Below, piece after piece: positions 11,016 to 19,552 of a stretch of DNA of 64,000 bases. Made by a program: the position numbers and the translations under genes. How positions within the stretch are numbered: the first letter of the stretch is position 1; the number at the start of each line of letters is the position of its first letter. Under the pieces are notes generated by a model. That model had not been told where the DNA came from, made no database searches, and saw nothing but the letters and a program-made list of their open reading frames with translations. This DNA comes from Gammaproteobacteria bacterium (GTDB taxonomy: Bacteria; Pseudomonadota; Gammaproteobacteria; GRL18), in NCBI GenBank assembly GCA_016744375.1, contig JADGEM010000010.1, forward strand, positions 18,609 through 82,608, read 5' to 3'.

Positions 11016-11549
11016 TTATTCTAGTTGTCCTACATTTTCTATAATCAACTCAATATCTTTTTGCCAGCGCAAAAAAATAGCCTGGAGTTCAGCATCACTT
11101 GAGTCTGAGTTTTTTATATAAGCATGTTCGATGTAACCTGGAGACATTGCGGCAAGAATTGTTTCCTCATTCTCTGCAAAAATTGTAATGGCAAGCGGTA
11201 AATAGGGCGTTAGTTTAGGATATTTTTTAGGTAAACTTTTAATTTCTTCAGGTTTGCCGAAAAAAACAACCCGGTATTTATCAGTCTCAAATCCCATACC
11301 AGACAGGCCAATATCAACCCTCTGCACAATACTGATCGTATAACCGGCTTTTTTTATTTCTTCCTGCAGTGCACTCATTGTTTCTGGAAATGCCTCAGAT
11401 GATCGCCCCATGATTAATTTCTGATGTTCTGCCTGTAATGTTATCGGTAACAACATAAAAACAACAACAAAACCATTAAGCAATAATTTATAAAATAAAT
11501 TCTTCATTCTCATCACTTTAAAAGGTACTTTCTTCAAGCATAGCTTCAT
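11016..11549 (-). CDS. DUF302-family exported protein
   Basis: Signal peptide; sequence resembles the DUF302 region of the adjacent cytochrome. Confidence 0.6.
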   Translation of the reverse strand: MKLCLKKVPFKVMRMKNLFYKLLLNGFVVVFMLLPITLQAEHQKLIMGRSSEAFPETMSALQEEIKKAGYTISIVQRVDIGLSGMGFETDKYRVVFFGKPEEIKSLPKKYPKLTPYLPLAITIFAENEETILAAMSPGYIEHAYIKNSDSSDAELQAIFLRWQKDIELIIENVGQLE

Positions 11550-12675
11550 ACTTTTCTGCCATAAAATGACAAGACTGTTTTAATTCATTATTATTAAACA
11601 ATGAGCAGAGATAATCCGGGCTAACCGTCATGACAAGAACTGTATCCTCTTTTTTAACAATTGTTGTCCTAAAGGGTAAAAACATCCCAATACGAGGATC
11701 AACTAAAAGAGCCTGATTCAAAAAAGTAAAATTACAAAAATAAATTAAATATTCATGATTGCTCTCCTGATCTTTTTCCACAAAACCATGATCCAGCGTT
11801 TGTTCACGGATATATCGAAAATTGTGGCCTAGTGCTGCTCGTTTCATATTTTCAATTGTTTCTTCAATAGAATAAGAGGACTCGTACATTAGGACTGCAT
11901 CATCTCTCTGACTGTGTTTCACTTTTTGAACGGTGCCATTTTCTTCCAGAGAACGTAAGTAAGTGACAACATTATCAACATCTTCTTCTTTAAGGCCCAT
12001 AGCCATGGCAGAATCCATGGGGGTTGACTCTCGGCCCGTCATAATAATGCGTTTTATCATTTGATCAGAAGCAGCAGCTAAAAAAGCAGAGTTCCCTATT
12101 GCCGGAGCAATCAGTTCAGCATTTCTGGGTCGTGAAAATGTTACCCCGGTACCTTCGCCGCCAATGCCTTTTTCACGATGACAATTATCGCAAGCTGCAT
12201 CATAAGTCACCTGGCCTTTTTTAACATCACCCTCAATTAAGTCCAATGAGTAGACCGGAATCTCTATTTCCGGCCGCCAGCTACGAATATACAGAATAAT
12301 ACTCTGTACCTGAGCCTTTGTCAGCGTGCTAAAAGCTGGCATAACACGTCCTGGCCTTCCCATTCGAATGGTTTGCAGCAGATAGCGATTAGATGTTGTC
12401 CTTAAAAAATCATGCAGGTTTAAAGGGACTCCGACACCTCCAACGCCTTCGCTACCATGACAAACAGCACATTTCTTTTGAAACAACATCTTACCTGATT
12501 GAACATCAACCACACCATTTGTAAGTCCATGGTGTTCATGAGATTGTGCAAAAGCAACACTTCCTGCCAATATTAAAAAAAGCAGAGCAACAGAAATGAC
12601 TGCCAAAAATGAACTAAGCAGTATAAAATTCTGTGTTTTATTTTGAAGCATTAAATTATTCCAAATCCAGAGCAA
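11518..12675 (-). CDS. Diheme cytochrome c fused to a DUF302-like domain
   Basis: CAVCH and CDNCH haem motifs; C-terminal DUF302-like segment. Confidence 0.8.
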   Translation of the reverse strand: MLWIWNNLMLQNKTQNFILLSSFLAVISVALLFLILAGSVAFAQSHEHHGLTNGVVDVQSGKMLFQKKCAVCHGSEGVGGVGVPLNLHDFLRTTSNRYLLQTIRMGRPGRVMPAFSTLTKAQVQSIILYIRSWRPEIEIPVYSLDLIEGDVKKGQVTYDAACDNCHREKGIGGEGTGVTFSRPRNAELIAPAIGNSAFLAAASDQMIKRIIMTGRESTPMDSAMAMGLKEEDVDNVVTYLRSLEENGTVQKVKHSQRDDAVLMYESSYSIEETIENMKRAALGHNFRYIREQTLDHGFVEKDQESNHEYLIYFCNFTFLNQALLVDPRIGMFLPFRTTIVKKEDTVLVMTVSPDYLCSLFNNNELKQSCHFMAEKYEAMLEESTF

Positions 12676-12997
12676 TTTTACTGCCTGACTGTTCGGTTAA
12701 ACAACGATTCAGAGTATCAAAAAACAACTCACCGCTGCGATCATCATACCAACCGTTTTTATCACTTTCATCCAAATAATCAAAGTGGTAACCACCAGAC
12801 TTTGCAGCAAGCCATAACTGCAATGCTGCTGTCTGACGATTAATAATTATCTGTGATTTGTTTACCAGAATAATCGTCAGCATTCCATCTGATGACTCAT
12901 AATCGATTCCATTATCCAGTTCTTCTATGGCATCTTCAATTTGAATAATTATTTCTTCTATATGATCTTTAAATTCTGTTTCTGTCATAATTGTCAT
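12656..12997 (-). CDS. cyaY: Frataxin-like iron-binding protein
   Basis: IIINRQTAALQLWLAAKSGGYHFDY signature; acidic N-terminal helix. Confidence 0.93.
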   Translation of the reverse strand: MTIMTETEFKDHIEEIIIQIEDAIEELDNGIDYESSDGMLTIILVNKSQIIINRQTAALQLWLAAKSGGYHFDYLDESDKNGWYDDRSGELFFDTLNRCLTEQSGSKIALDLE

Positions 12998-13049
12998 AAA
13001 TAGTTATCGTCATTACTTATTATTAATGGCTTATTTTATCACAAAAAAA

Positions 13050-13080
13050 GGGCGTAACGGGTTTTTCTCCTGTTACGCCC
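13050..13080 (-). terminator. Intrinsic terminator downstream of soxYZ
   Basis: gggcgtaacggg-tttttct-cctgttacgccc stem; minus strand followed by a T7 run. Confidence 0.85.
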
Positions 13081-13159
13081 TTCACTTTACCAACCCAAGA
13101 TGGGGGGGGATTATCTCAACGCCGGTAAATTTTTTGCAAGCTTATTAAACTAATAATGT

Positions 13160-13474
13160 TTATCTAACTTTAGTTTCCAGCGAATCGCTTTTACCAGTGT
13201 TATCTTTCCAGCTTAATTTGATTGTATCACCTGAAGCACCAGCAAATTTAAAAGACAGGTATGGGTTTTTAGAAATTGCAACACCCCATTCTGCATTCAT
13301 CACTGCTGAACCATTATGATCACAGTTAACTTCTTCAATAAAATGAGCAGGAATTACTTTTCCTGTTTTTTTATCTTTACGTAAACCTGTTTCCATTTTA
13401 TGACTGATCAGTGCTTTAACTGTCACTACGCCGTTCTTTGCTTTAGCACGTATTTTAATTGAACTCTTTGCCAT
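13160..13474 (-). CDS. soxZ: Sulfur carrier complex protein SoxZ
   Basis: IKIRAKAKNGVVTVKALISHKMETGLRKD; next to soxY. Confidence 0.93.
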   Translation of the reverse strand: MAKSSIKIRAKAKNGVVTVKALISHKMETGLRKDKKTGKVIPAHFIEEVNCDHNGSAVMNAEWGVAISKNPYLSFKFAGASGDTIKLSWKDNTGKSDSLETKVR

Positions 13475-13577
13475 TTTTATTTACCTGTTTGTCTTATGTT
13501 TGTGCACTTGAAACCTATATCATCTGATTAAAAGTGTCTTATCAAGTATTTTTATGAGCTTTCTCTAATGAGAAAAA

Positions 13578-14039
13578 TTAACCGCCACAACCACCGATAG
13601 TGACTTTAACTTCTTTTCTGGCACTAAAAAACTTACCACCAGACTCACAAATAGCAATTACATTAGAAGTTTTACCCATTTTGATACGAGTTGAAATAAA
13701 GGCTTCAGCTTTGCCTTTCAGATTAAACTTACCAATTAAAGGCGTACCATTTTTTTCTGAAATGACAGTAATAGATGTGACATTAGCTAAAGTTGAACTG
13801 ATGGTCACAGGAACAACTGCACCATTTTCTGCAATATCAGGCGCTTTAATCTTAATCTTATCACTTGCTTCCGTTAATTCAGTACCGATAGTAGCTTTCA
13901 TTGCACCTTGTACATCTTTTGCTTCAAAAGCTTTTTTGTTCCATGCCAGAACCTGTACAGGAACTAACAAACCACTTGTCGCGGCTAAAGCAATAGCACC
14001 AGTGGCCATTGTATTTTTCAGGAAATGTCTACGTTGCAT
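13578..14039 (-). CDS. soxY: Sulfur carrier protein SoxY
   Basis: Tat-like leader (MQRRHFLKNTMATGAIALA) and C-terminal GGCGG motif. Confidence 0.95.
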   Translation of the reverse strand: MQRRHFLKNTMATGAIALAATSGLLVPVQVLAWNKKAFEAKDVQGAMKATIGTELTEASDKIKIKAPDIAENGAVVPVTISSTLANVTSITVISEKNGTPLIGKFNLKGKAEAFISTRIKMGKTSNVIAICESGGKFFSARKEVKVTIGGCGG

Positions 14040-14271
14040 TATATCTTCCTTAGTAATTGGTTATTAGGTAATCTTTTAGTTATAGATAGTTTTTATCATT
14101 CACAGAGAGTAAACGAACATCTTGAACTAATATATACTAAATATTGCACCATCTATGCCAAAATCAACACTTTCTTATAATTCATAGACATAAGCTTAAT
14201 AAAAAAATTTAGGAGCCTTCAGCTAGCCCCATAAGGAGCAGTTTGCAAGTTAAAGCATGCAAATTGCAATT

Positions 14272-15777
14272 TTAAATTAAGAGACCTTGAGGGAGAGTAG
14301 GGAATACCACAATAAATAATGCACCACTGTGTCCCTCACTTGCCACTGAGTCTTCAACCCATATATCCCCTTTATGAAGACGCATAATTTGTTCACAGAT
14401 AGCAAGTCCTAAACCAGTCCCACCAGCACCAGTTCTGGTTCGACTGGATTGACTGAATTTATCAAAAATCAGCTCTTTTTCTTCATCAGCAACACCAGGT
14501 CCCTGATCTTCAATTTCCAGTCGAACCGCATTATCATTTTTATAAATTCGAATAGAAATTAGTGAATTTTCAGGAGAGAATTTTATCGCATTGCCAATTA
14601 AATTTCGCAGCAACTGCATGATTTTATTTTTATCGCCATTGATGGCAATAGTTGCATCGGAGTTATCAAGCTCAATTGATATTTTTTTCACTTCATAAAG
14701 GGCGCCCAGCTCTTTAATGACACCCTTTGTTAGCTCAACCAGATTGTAATGGTGAAAGAAAAGATTTTCTTTTTTAAACTCCAGACGAGACAAGTCCAAA
14801 AGATCATTAACCAGGCTTAATTGGATTTCACCTGAATAATTTATTTTCTCAAAATAATCTCGCAGCTTTTCCTTTCCTACCTGATCCATACGTGTCAGAC
14901 CAAAGTGGCTAAAACTTAGAATGGAGTGCAGAGGTGTCCTTAACTCATGAGACATATTGGCTAAAAATTCACTTTTTGATTGATCAGCCTGTTCTGCTTT
15001 TTCTTTTGCCTTAATTAAATCGATGGTTTGTTCATCGACCAGTTCCTGAAGATGGTCACGATGCTTCTTTACTTCTTCTTGTTGGATTTTAATGGTCTGT
15101 AAAGCTTTGACTAGCTCATCACTACGACTTTCTAATTGAGATTGACGTAAAAAGCTGTTTTGATTTTCTAGTGCAATTCGCCTGGACTGACTGATCACAA
15201 ACATCAACATGAGAAGCACCATAAAGAGAATCAAAGGCGCATCTGGATTATCTGCAGCAGTCAGAAGTGCTAACGCTGTGACCATAGGAAGCCATTTGAG
15301 AATAATAAATTGCGTCACGGTTCTGACGTAGGAAGACATCGTGCCAATAGCCCCACCTGTTGTTGCAATATTTAATGAGAGCATCAGAAAACTAAAATTT
15401 TGCATACTATCAAACCAGAGCATCATGGTAATAATAATACTCCAGAGAAATCCAACACAGAGACTCAAAGCATAATAACGATTTAAGTAGAGCTGATAAT
15501 TGCTTTTCTCGGAATGAGCCAGTTTTTTTGTCAGAAATATACGCCAAATAGTAAGAATGAATAATATAATTTCCAGATAGCCATATTGCAGAAAGTAGTT
15601 CCAGCCATTATCAGTCCCAATGGTTATGCTTAACAGGAGGAGTATGTAGGCAATGGGAGAAAAACCAGCACGAACGCCAAAATTACTCGCTATGCGGAAT
15701 CTGGCCACTTCCATTTGCTCGGCGGTCATAGAACCAACATGAGTGGTTTCAATATAAAACGGGTAAAATATAGACAC
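14272..15777 (-). CDS. Membrane-bound sensor histidine kinase (orphan)
   Basis: Multiple TM helices, coiled coil, FLANMSHELRTPLHSILSFS, HATPase motifs. Confidence 0.9.
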   Translation of the reverse strand: MSIFYPFYIETTHVGSMTAEQMEVARFRIASNFGVRAGFSPIAYILLLLSITIGTDNGWNYFLQYGYLEIILFILTIWRIFLTKKLAHSEKSNYQLYLNRYYALSLCVGFLWSIIITMMLWFDSMQNFSFLMLSLNIATTGGAIGTMSSYVRTVTQFIILKWLPMVTALALLTAADNPDAPLILFMVLLMLMFVISQSRRIALENQNSFLRQSQLESRSDELVKALQTIKIQQEEVKKHRDHLQELVDEQTIDLIKAKEKAEQADQSKSEFLANMSHELRTPLHSILSFSHFGLTRMDQVGKEKLRDYFEKINYSGEIQLSLVNDLLDLSRLEFKKENLFFHHYNLVELTKGVIKELGALYEVKKISIELDNSDATIAINGDKNKIMQLLRNLIGNAIKFSPENSLISIRIYKNDNAVRLEIEDQGPGVADEEKELIFDKFSQSSRTRTGAGGTGLGLAICEQIMRLHKGDIWVEDSVASEGHSGALFIVVFPTLPQGLLI

Positions 15778-15802
15778 TTAGCTATTATCTAACATAATAC
15801 GA

Positions 15803-15892
15803 ATTGATGGCTTTATCTAGCTGGTGGCTCATATTCAGCTGATGGCTCTTATCTAGCTGAAGGCTCTTCTCCAGCTGATGGCTCTCAAACTG
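15803..15892. repeat. 18-bp imperfect tandem repeat directly downstream of the NtrC-like gene
   Basis: + strand units gatggctttatctagctg / gtggctcatattcagctg / atggctcttatctagctg / aaggctcttctccagctg / atggctctcaaactg. Confidence 0.85.
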
Positions 15893-15894
15893 TT

Positions 15895-17295
15895 TCATGC
15901 ACTATACTCCTTTAATTTTCGCCATAGTGTTGATTTATTAACACCTAAAATAGCAGCGGTTTTTTCTCGATTGTCATTGTTTGCTTCCAGCAACTTAAAG
16001 ATGTATCGTTTTTCCAGTTCGGCTAATGTCGGATGATCAGAATCAATCTGTGTGTCGTGGTTCTGTTCTGGTGGCTGAACAGAAGCTGGGATATCATCCA
16101 GATGCAGGGTTTCTCCATCTGATAAGGCGACAGCTCGTTCAATAATATTACTCAGTTCACGAACGTTTCCCGGCCAATGATAACTGGTCAGTACTTTTGA
16201 AGATGCCTGATCAAAGCCTTTAATGTTGCGTTTATATTTTTCTGCAAAACGTTTAATCATCACATTAGTTAATAATGGGATATCTTCTAGACGGGTCCGC
16301 AATGGCGGAACCTGAATATTAATCACATTTAAGCGGTGATATAAATCATGTCGAAATTTATTTTCCTGTACCATTTTACCCATTGGCTGGTTGGTGGCCA
16401 CAACAAAACGCACATCAATATCAATGGGCTCCAAACCACCAACCCGGATAATCTGTTGCTCCTGTACAACTCTTAAGAGCTTAGTCTGCATATTATCTGA
16501 AATATTGCATATTTCATCAAGAAACAGTGTCCCGCCTGAAGCGGTTTCGAGAAGCCCTTTTTTCTGCTTATTAGCCCCCGTAAAAGCACCTTTTTCATAA
16601 CCAAATAATTCACTTTGCAATAAACTGTCAGTCAATGCCCCGCAATCAATGACAATAAACGGTTTCTCAGATGACTGGCTCTGAAAGTGGATTGCTCTGG
16701 CCACCAGCTCTTTGCCCGTTCCAGATTCACCTTCAATAATAACATTGCAGCGAATGTCTGCAATTTTATTAATGATGTCATATACTTTTTGCATATTTCC
16801 TGCGGTGCCGATCAACCGATACCGATCATCCTGATCCTGTCTTACTTTCAGACGTTCTTTGAGGCGAGTATTTTCAGCCTTAAGGCTGGAAACATTCAGA
16901 GCTCGGCCAATTGTAATCTTAAGTTCTTCAATATCAAATGGTTTTTTTACAAAATCTGTAGCCCCCAGGCGCAGGACTTCAATCGCATTATCAACATTGG
17001 AATATGCTGTAATCACGATCACAGGTATTTGCTTATCCATATCTCGAATCTGTGCCAGCACTTCTGCACCACTAAGGTGAGGCATCTGCATATCTGTGAT
17101 CACCAGATCAGCTCCTTCACTGGAAAAAAATGCTAATGCTTCAATCGGGTTTTCAAAAATCTGGCAATCATAAGTATCATCAAGATAACGTGCCATTAGA
17201 CGACCGGCTTTAGGCTCATCATCAATAATGATCAGCCTCTCTTTTATAGAAGGCATTGTCATACCTTCTCTCGGAGATTTAATATTCGATGTCAT
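15895..17295 (-). CDS. NtrC-family sigma-54 response regulator
   Basis: Receiver domain, GESGTGKELVARAIH, GAFTGA, Fis HTH. Confidence 0.95.
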   Translation of the reverse strand: MTSNIKSPREGMTMPSIKERLIIIDDEPKAGRLMARYLDDTYDCQIFENPIEALAFFSSEGADLVITDMQMPHLSGAEVLAQIRDMDKQIPVIVITAYSNVDNAIEVLRLGATDFVKKPFDIEELKITIGRALNVSSLKAENTRLKERLKVRQDQDDRYRLIGTAGNMQKVYDIINKIADIRCNVIIEGESGTGKELVARAIHFQSQSSEKPFIVIDCGALTDSLLQSELFGYEKGAFTGANKQKKGLLETASGGTLFLDEICNISDNMQTKLLRVVQEQQIIRVGGLEPIDIDVRFVVATNQPMGKMVQENKFRHDLYHRLNVINIQVPPLRTRLEDIPLLTNVMIKRFAEKYKRNIKGFDQASSKVLTSYHWPGNVRELSNIIERAVALSDGETLHLDDIPASVQPPEQNHDTQIDSDHPTLAELEKRYIFKLLEANNDNREKTAAILGVNKSTLWRKLKEYSA

Positions 17296-17302
17296 TGGTA
17301 TT

Positions 17303-19393
17303 TCATTCTATATTTTTCTGTACAATTGGTTTTTCGGATTTAATTATGGGTAATATTATAGAGACAATAGCCCCACCTTCACTGGTGTTTTTAATCATCA
17401 GCTGGCCATTATGATTTTGTATTATTCCCAATGAAATAGATAAGCCCAACCCGGTGCCCTTACCCACTTCTTTGGTTGTAAAAAAAGGATCAAAGATCCG
17501 ATCAATAATTGCATCATCAACACCTGAACCATAATCACGAATTTTGAGTATTATATTTTCTGGTTTCTGCTCAGAAGAGTCTGACTCAAGAAATAGTTCA
17601 ACTTTTTTAGGCCATGAATTTTTTAGCAGTACACTTTTTTTCTGAGCAACCTCTGGTACAGCTTTCTCAAAATGAATCGTATCATTTTCTGCACTAGCCT
17701 GAATCGCATTAAGCAGGATATTCACTAACGCCTGCTGAAGCTTGCCTTGATCACCCATGATCATAACCTTATCATAGGTAATCATATCAGCAATCCCTAC
17801 AAGCTTAACTTGAGAGCGCTTGGCCTCCTGCTTAACCAGCCCTTCAAGATTTTTAAATAAGTCAGCAAGGCAAATCAGCTTAAATTCCTTCTCTGGAATC
17901 TGTCTGGAAAAACTGAGCACACCCTGCACAATTTCTGAAGCTCTGAGTACTTCTTCATCCAGCGAATGAATATCATCCAACATCGTATCAAACACTTCAT
18001 CAGAAACACACTCTTGATTCTGTACATCATTGCGTGCATGCTCTAAATCTCGATGAATCAACCGAGATAAAGAACGAATGTTATTCAACGGATTGTTAAT
18101 TTCATGACCAATACCTGCAGCCATCTGGCCAAGACTGGCCAATTTTGCATTTTGAATCATCAGGTTTTCAGCCTTGATTCGTTCCTGTAATGCCTGCTCT
18201 AATTTTACAGCCATATAATTAAAGGATTCTGACGAATCCTGCATCTCATCGATATCACTGTTTATTGCAATGGGTTTTTTACCATCAGCAAACGTTTTTA
18301 AATTGTCAGCCAAGTGCATAATAGGAGTGGATATTGCTCTTGAGGCAAAATGAGCCAGAAATAAACTGCTCAATGCTGCAATACCTGCCAGTAACCATAT
18401 CCCCACACGAATACTTTCAAAAGGCGTACTGAATGCCGTATCCTGCACCTCATTAACAATCACCCATGATGTCAGAGAATTTGGGTAGGGGAAATATTCA
18501 ATATAATAATAGTGTTTATCCTCTGCAGAGTCAGCCACTGAACCATATGGCTGCTCCTGATAAGCATCCCAGATAACCCCACTATCAAGACTCTGGAGAT
18601 TTTCCAACGTTGATTTTAGGTGAGCAAAACGCAGAAGTGTATTATCATTATATAGAATCTGACCATTTCGAACCGTATTTTCTTCATCCACTTCAGCAAT
18701 AATTAATTTACCATCATGTAATCTGGCGGCAAGCTCCAGTACCTGGTCAATATTTCCTCCTCGAATTGCAACCGCTAGATAGCCAACTCTCTTCCCCTCA
18801 TAGTTCAGCGGCACAACCGCATCAGGAATGACAATATTATTTTCTGGTCCCATTTCATCACGGGTTTGAGGTAATTCAATAAAGCTGACCGTATTATCCT
18901 GCAACTCTGACAGCAGCTTCAGCTGTTCTGTTTGAACAATTTCTTTATCCATAATGGCATAGGGTTCAAAGCCTTCATAGCGAGTGATACTTTCCACGCC
19001 CGAATGTATTTTCAGCAGTGTGCTTCCTCTCACATCCAAGATACGAAAAGTATCAAACAATGAAATAACAGATTGATATTGCTGAAGAAATTGACTTAAT
19101 ATATAAAGTTTTGAAACATAATCAATGTGTTGCTCACCTAAGCGAGCTTCTTCTAAAACAGGTAAAAACTGTTTCATTGCCAGAGATTCAGGTAATTTTA
19201 AAATCAAGTCCTGATCGGTTTTCAGACTGCGGGAAATTTCCACTGAGATATTTTCCAGACTACGCTGAATATCCTCTGTCGCATCATTATGATAGAGATT
19301 CTGCACATAATAAGTTGCAAACAGACCTAATGCCGTTGCCGGAAGCAATGTTGCCAGTGTCACCCAGCGGAAAATATAGGATTTTAGTTTCAC
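17303..19393 (-). CDS. Sensor histidine kinase with large periplasmic sensor and HAMP-like region
   Basis: Two TM helices flanking sensor; GQMAAGIGHEINNPLNNIRS; HATPase; operonic with the NtrC-like regulator. Confidence 0.92.
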   Translation of the reverse strand: MKLKSYIFRWVTLATLLPATALGLFATYYVQNLYHNDATEDIQRSLENISVEISRSLKTDQDLILKLPESLAMKQFLPVLEEARLGEQHIDYVSKLYILSQFLQQYQSVISLFDTFRILDVRGSTLLKIHSGVESITRYEGFEPYAIMDKEIVQTEQLKLLSELQDNTVSFIELPQTRDEMGPENNIVIPDAVVPLNYEGKRVGYLAVAIRGGNIDQVLELAARLHDGKLIIAEVDEENTVRNGQILYNDNTLLRFAHLKSTLENLQSLDSGVIWDAYQEQPYGSVADSAEDKHYYYIEYFPYPNSLTSWVIVNEVQDTAFSTPFESIRVGIWLLAGIAALSSLFLAHFASRAISTPIMHLADNLKTFADGKKPIAINSDIDEMQDSSESFNYMAVKLEQALQERIKAENLMIQNAKLASLGQMAAGIGHEINNPLNNIRSLSRLIHRDLEHARNDVQNQECVSDEVFDTMLDDIHSLDEEVLRASEIVQGVLSFSRQIPEKEFKLICLADLFKNLEGLVKQEAKRSQVKLVGIADMITYDKVMIMGDQGKLQQALVNILLNAIQASAENDTIHFEKAVPEVAQKKSVLLKNSWPKKVELFLESDSSEQKPENIILKIRDYGSGVDDAIIDRIFDPFFTTKEVGKGTGLGLSISLGIIQNHNGQLMIKNTSEGGAIVSIILPIIKSEKPIVQKNIE

Positions 19394-19552
19394 GAGTAGT
19401 TTTTTTAATATTTAAAAACAAAGACTTAACAATTGTAGCTGCCACATTTTACAACTAAACGACAAAGTTCTTCACATTTTAACATGAACAACGTTATTTC
19501 GCTTTATTTGATACAGCCTCTTCTTATCACTTTAAACAAGTCAATATAATAG

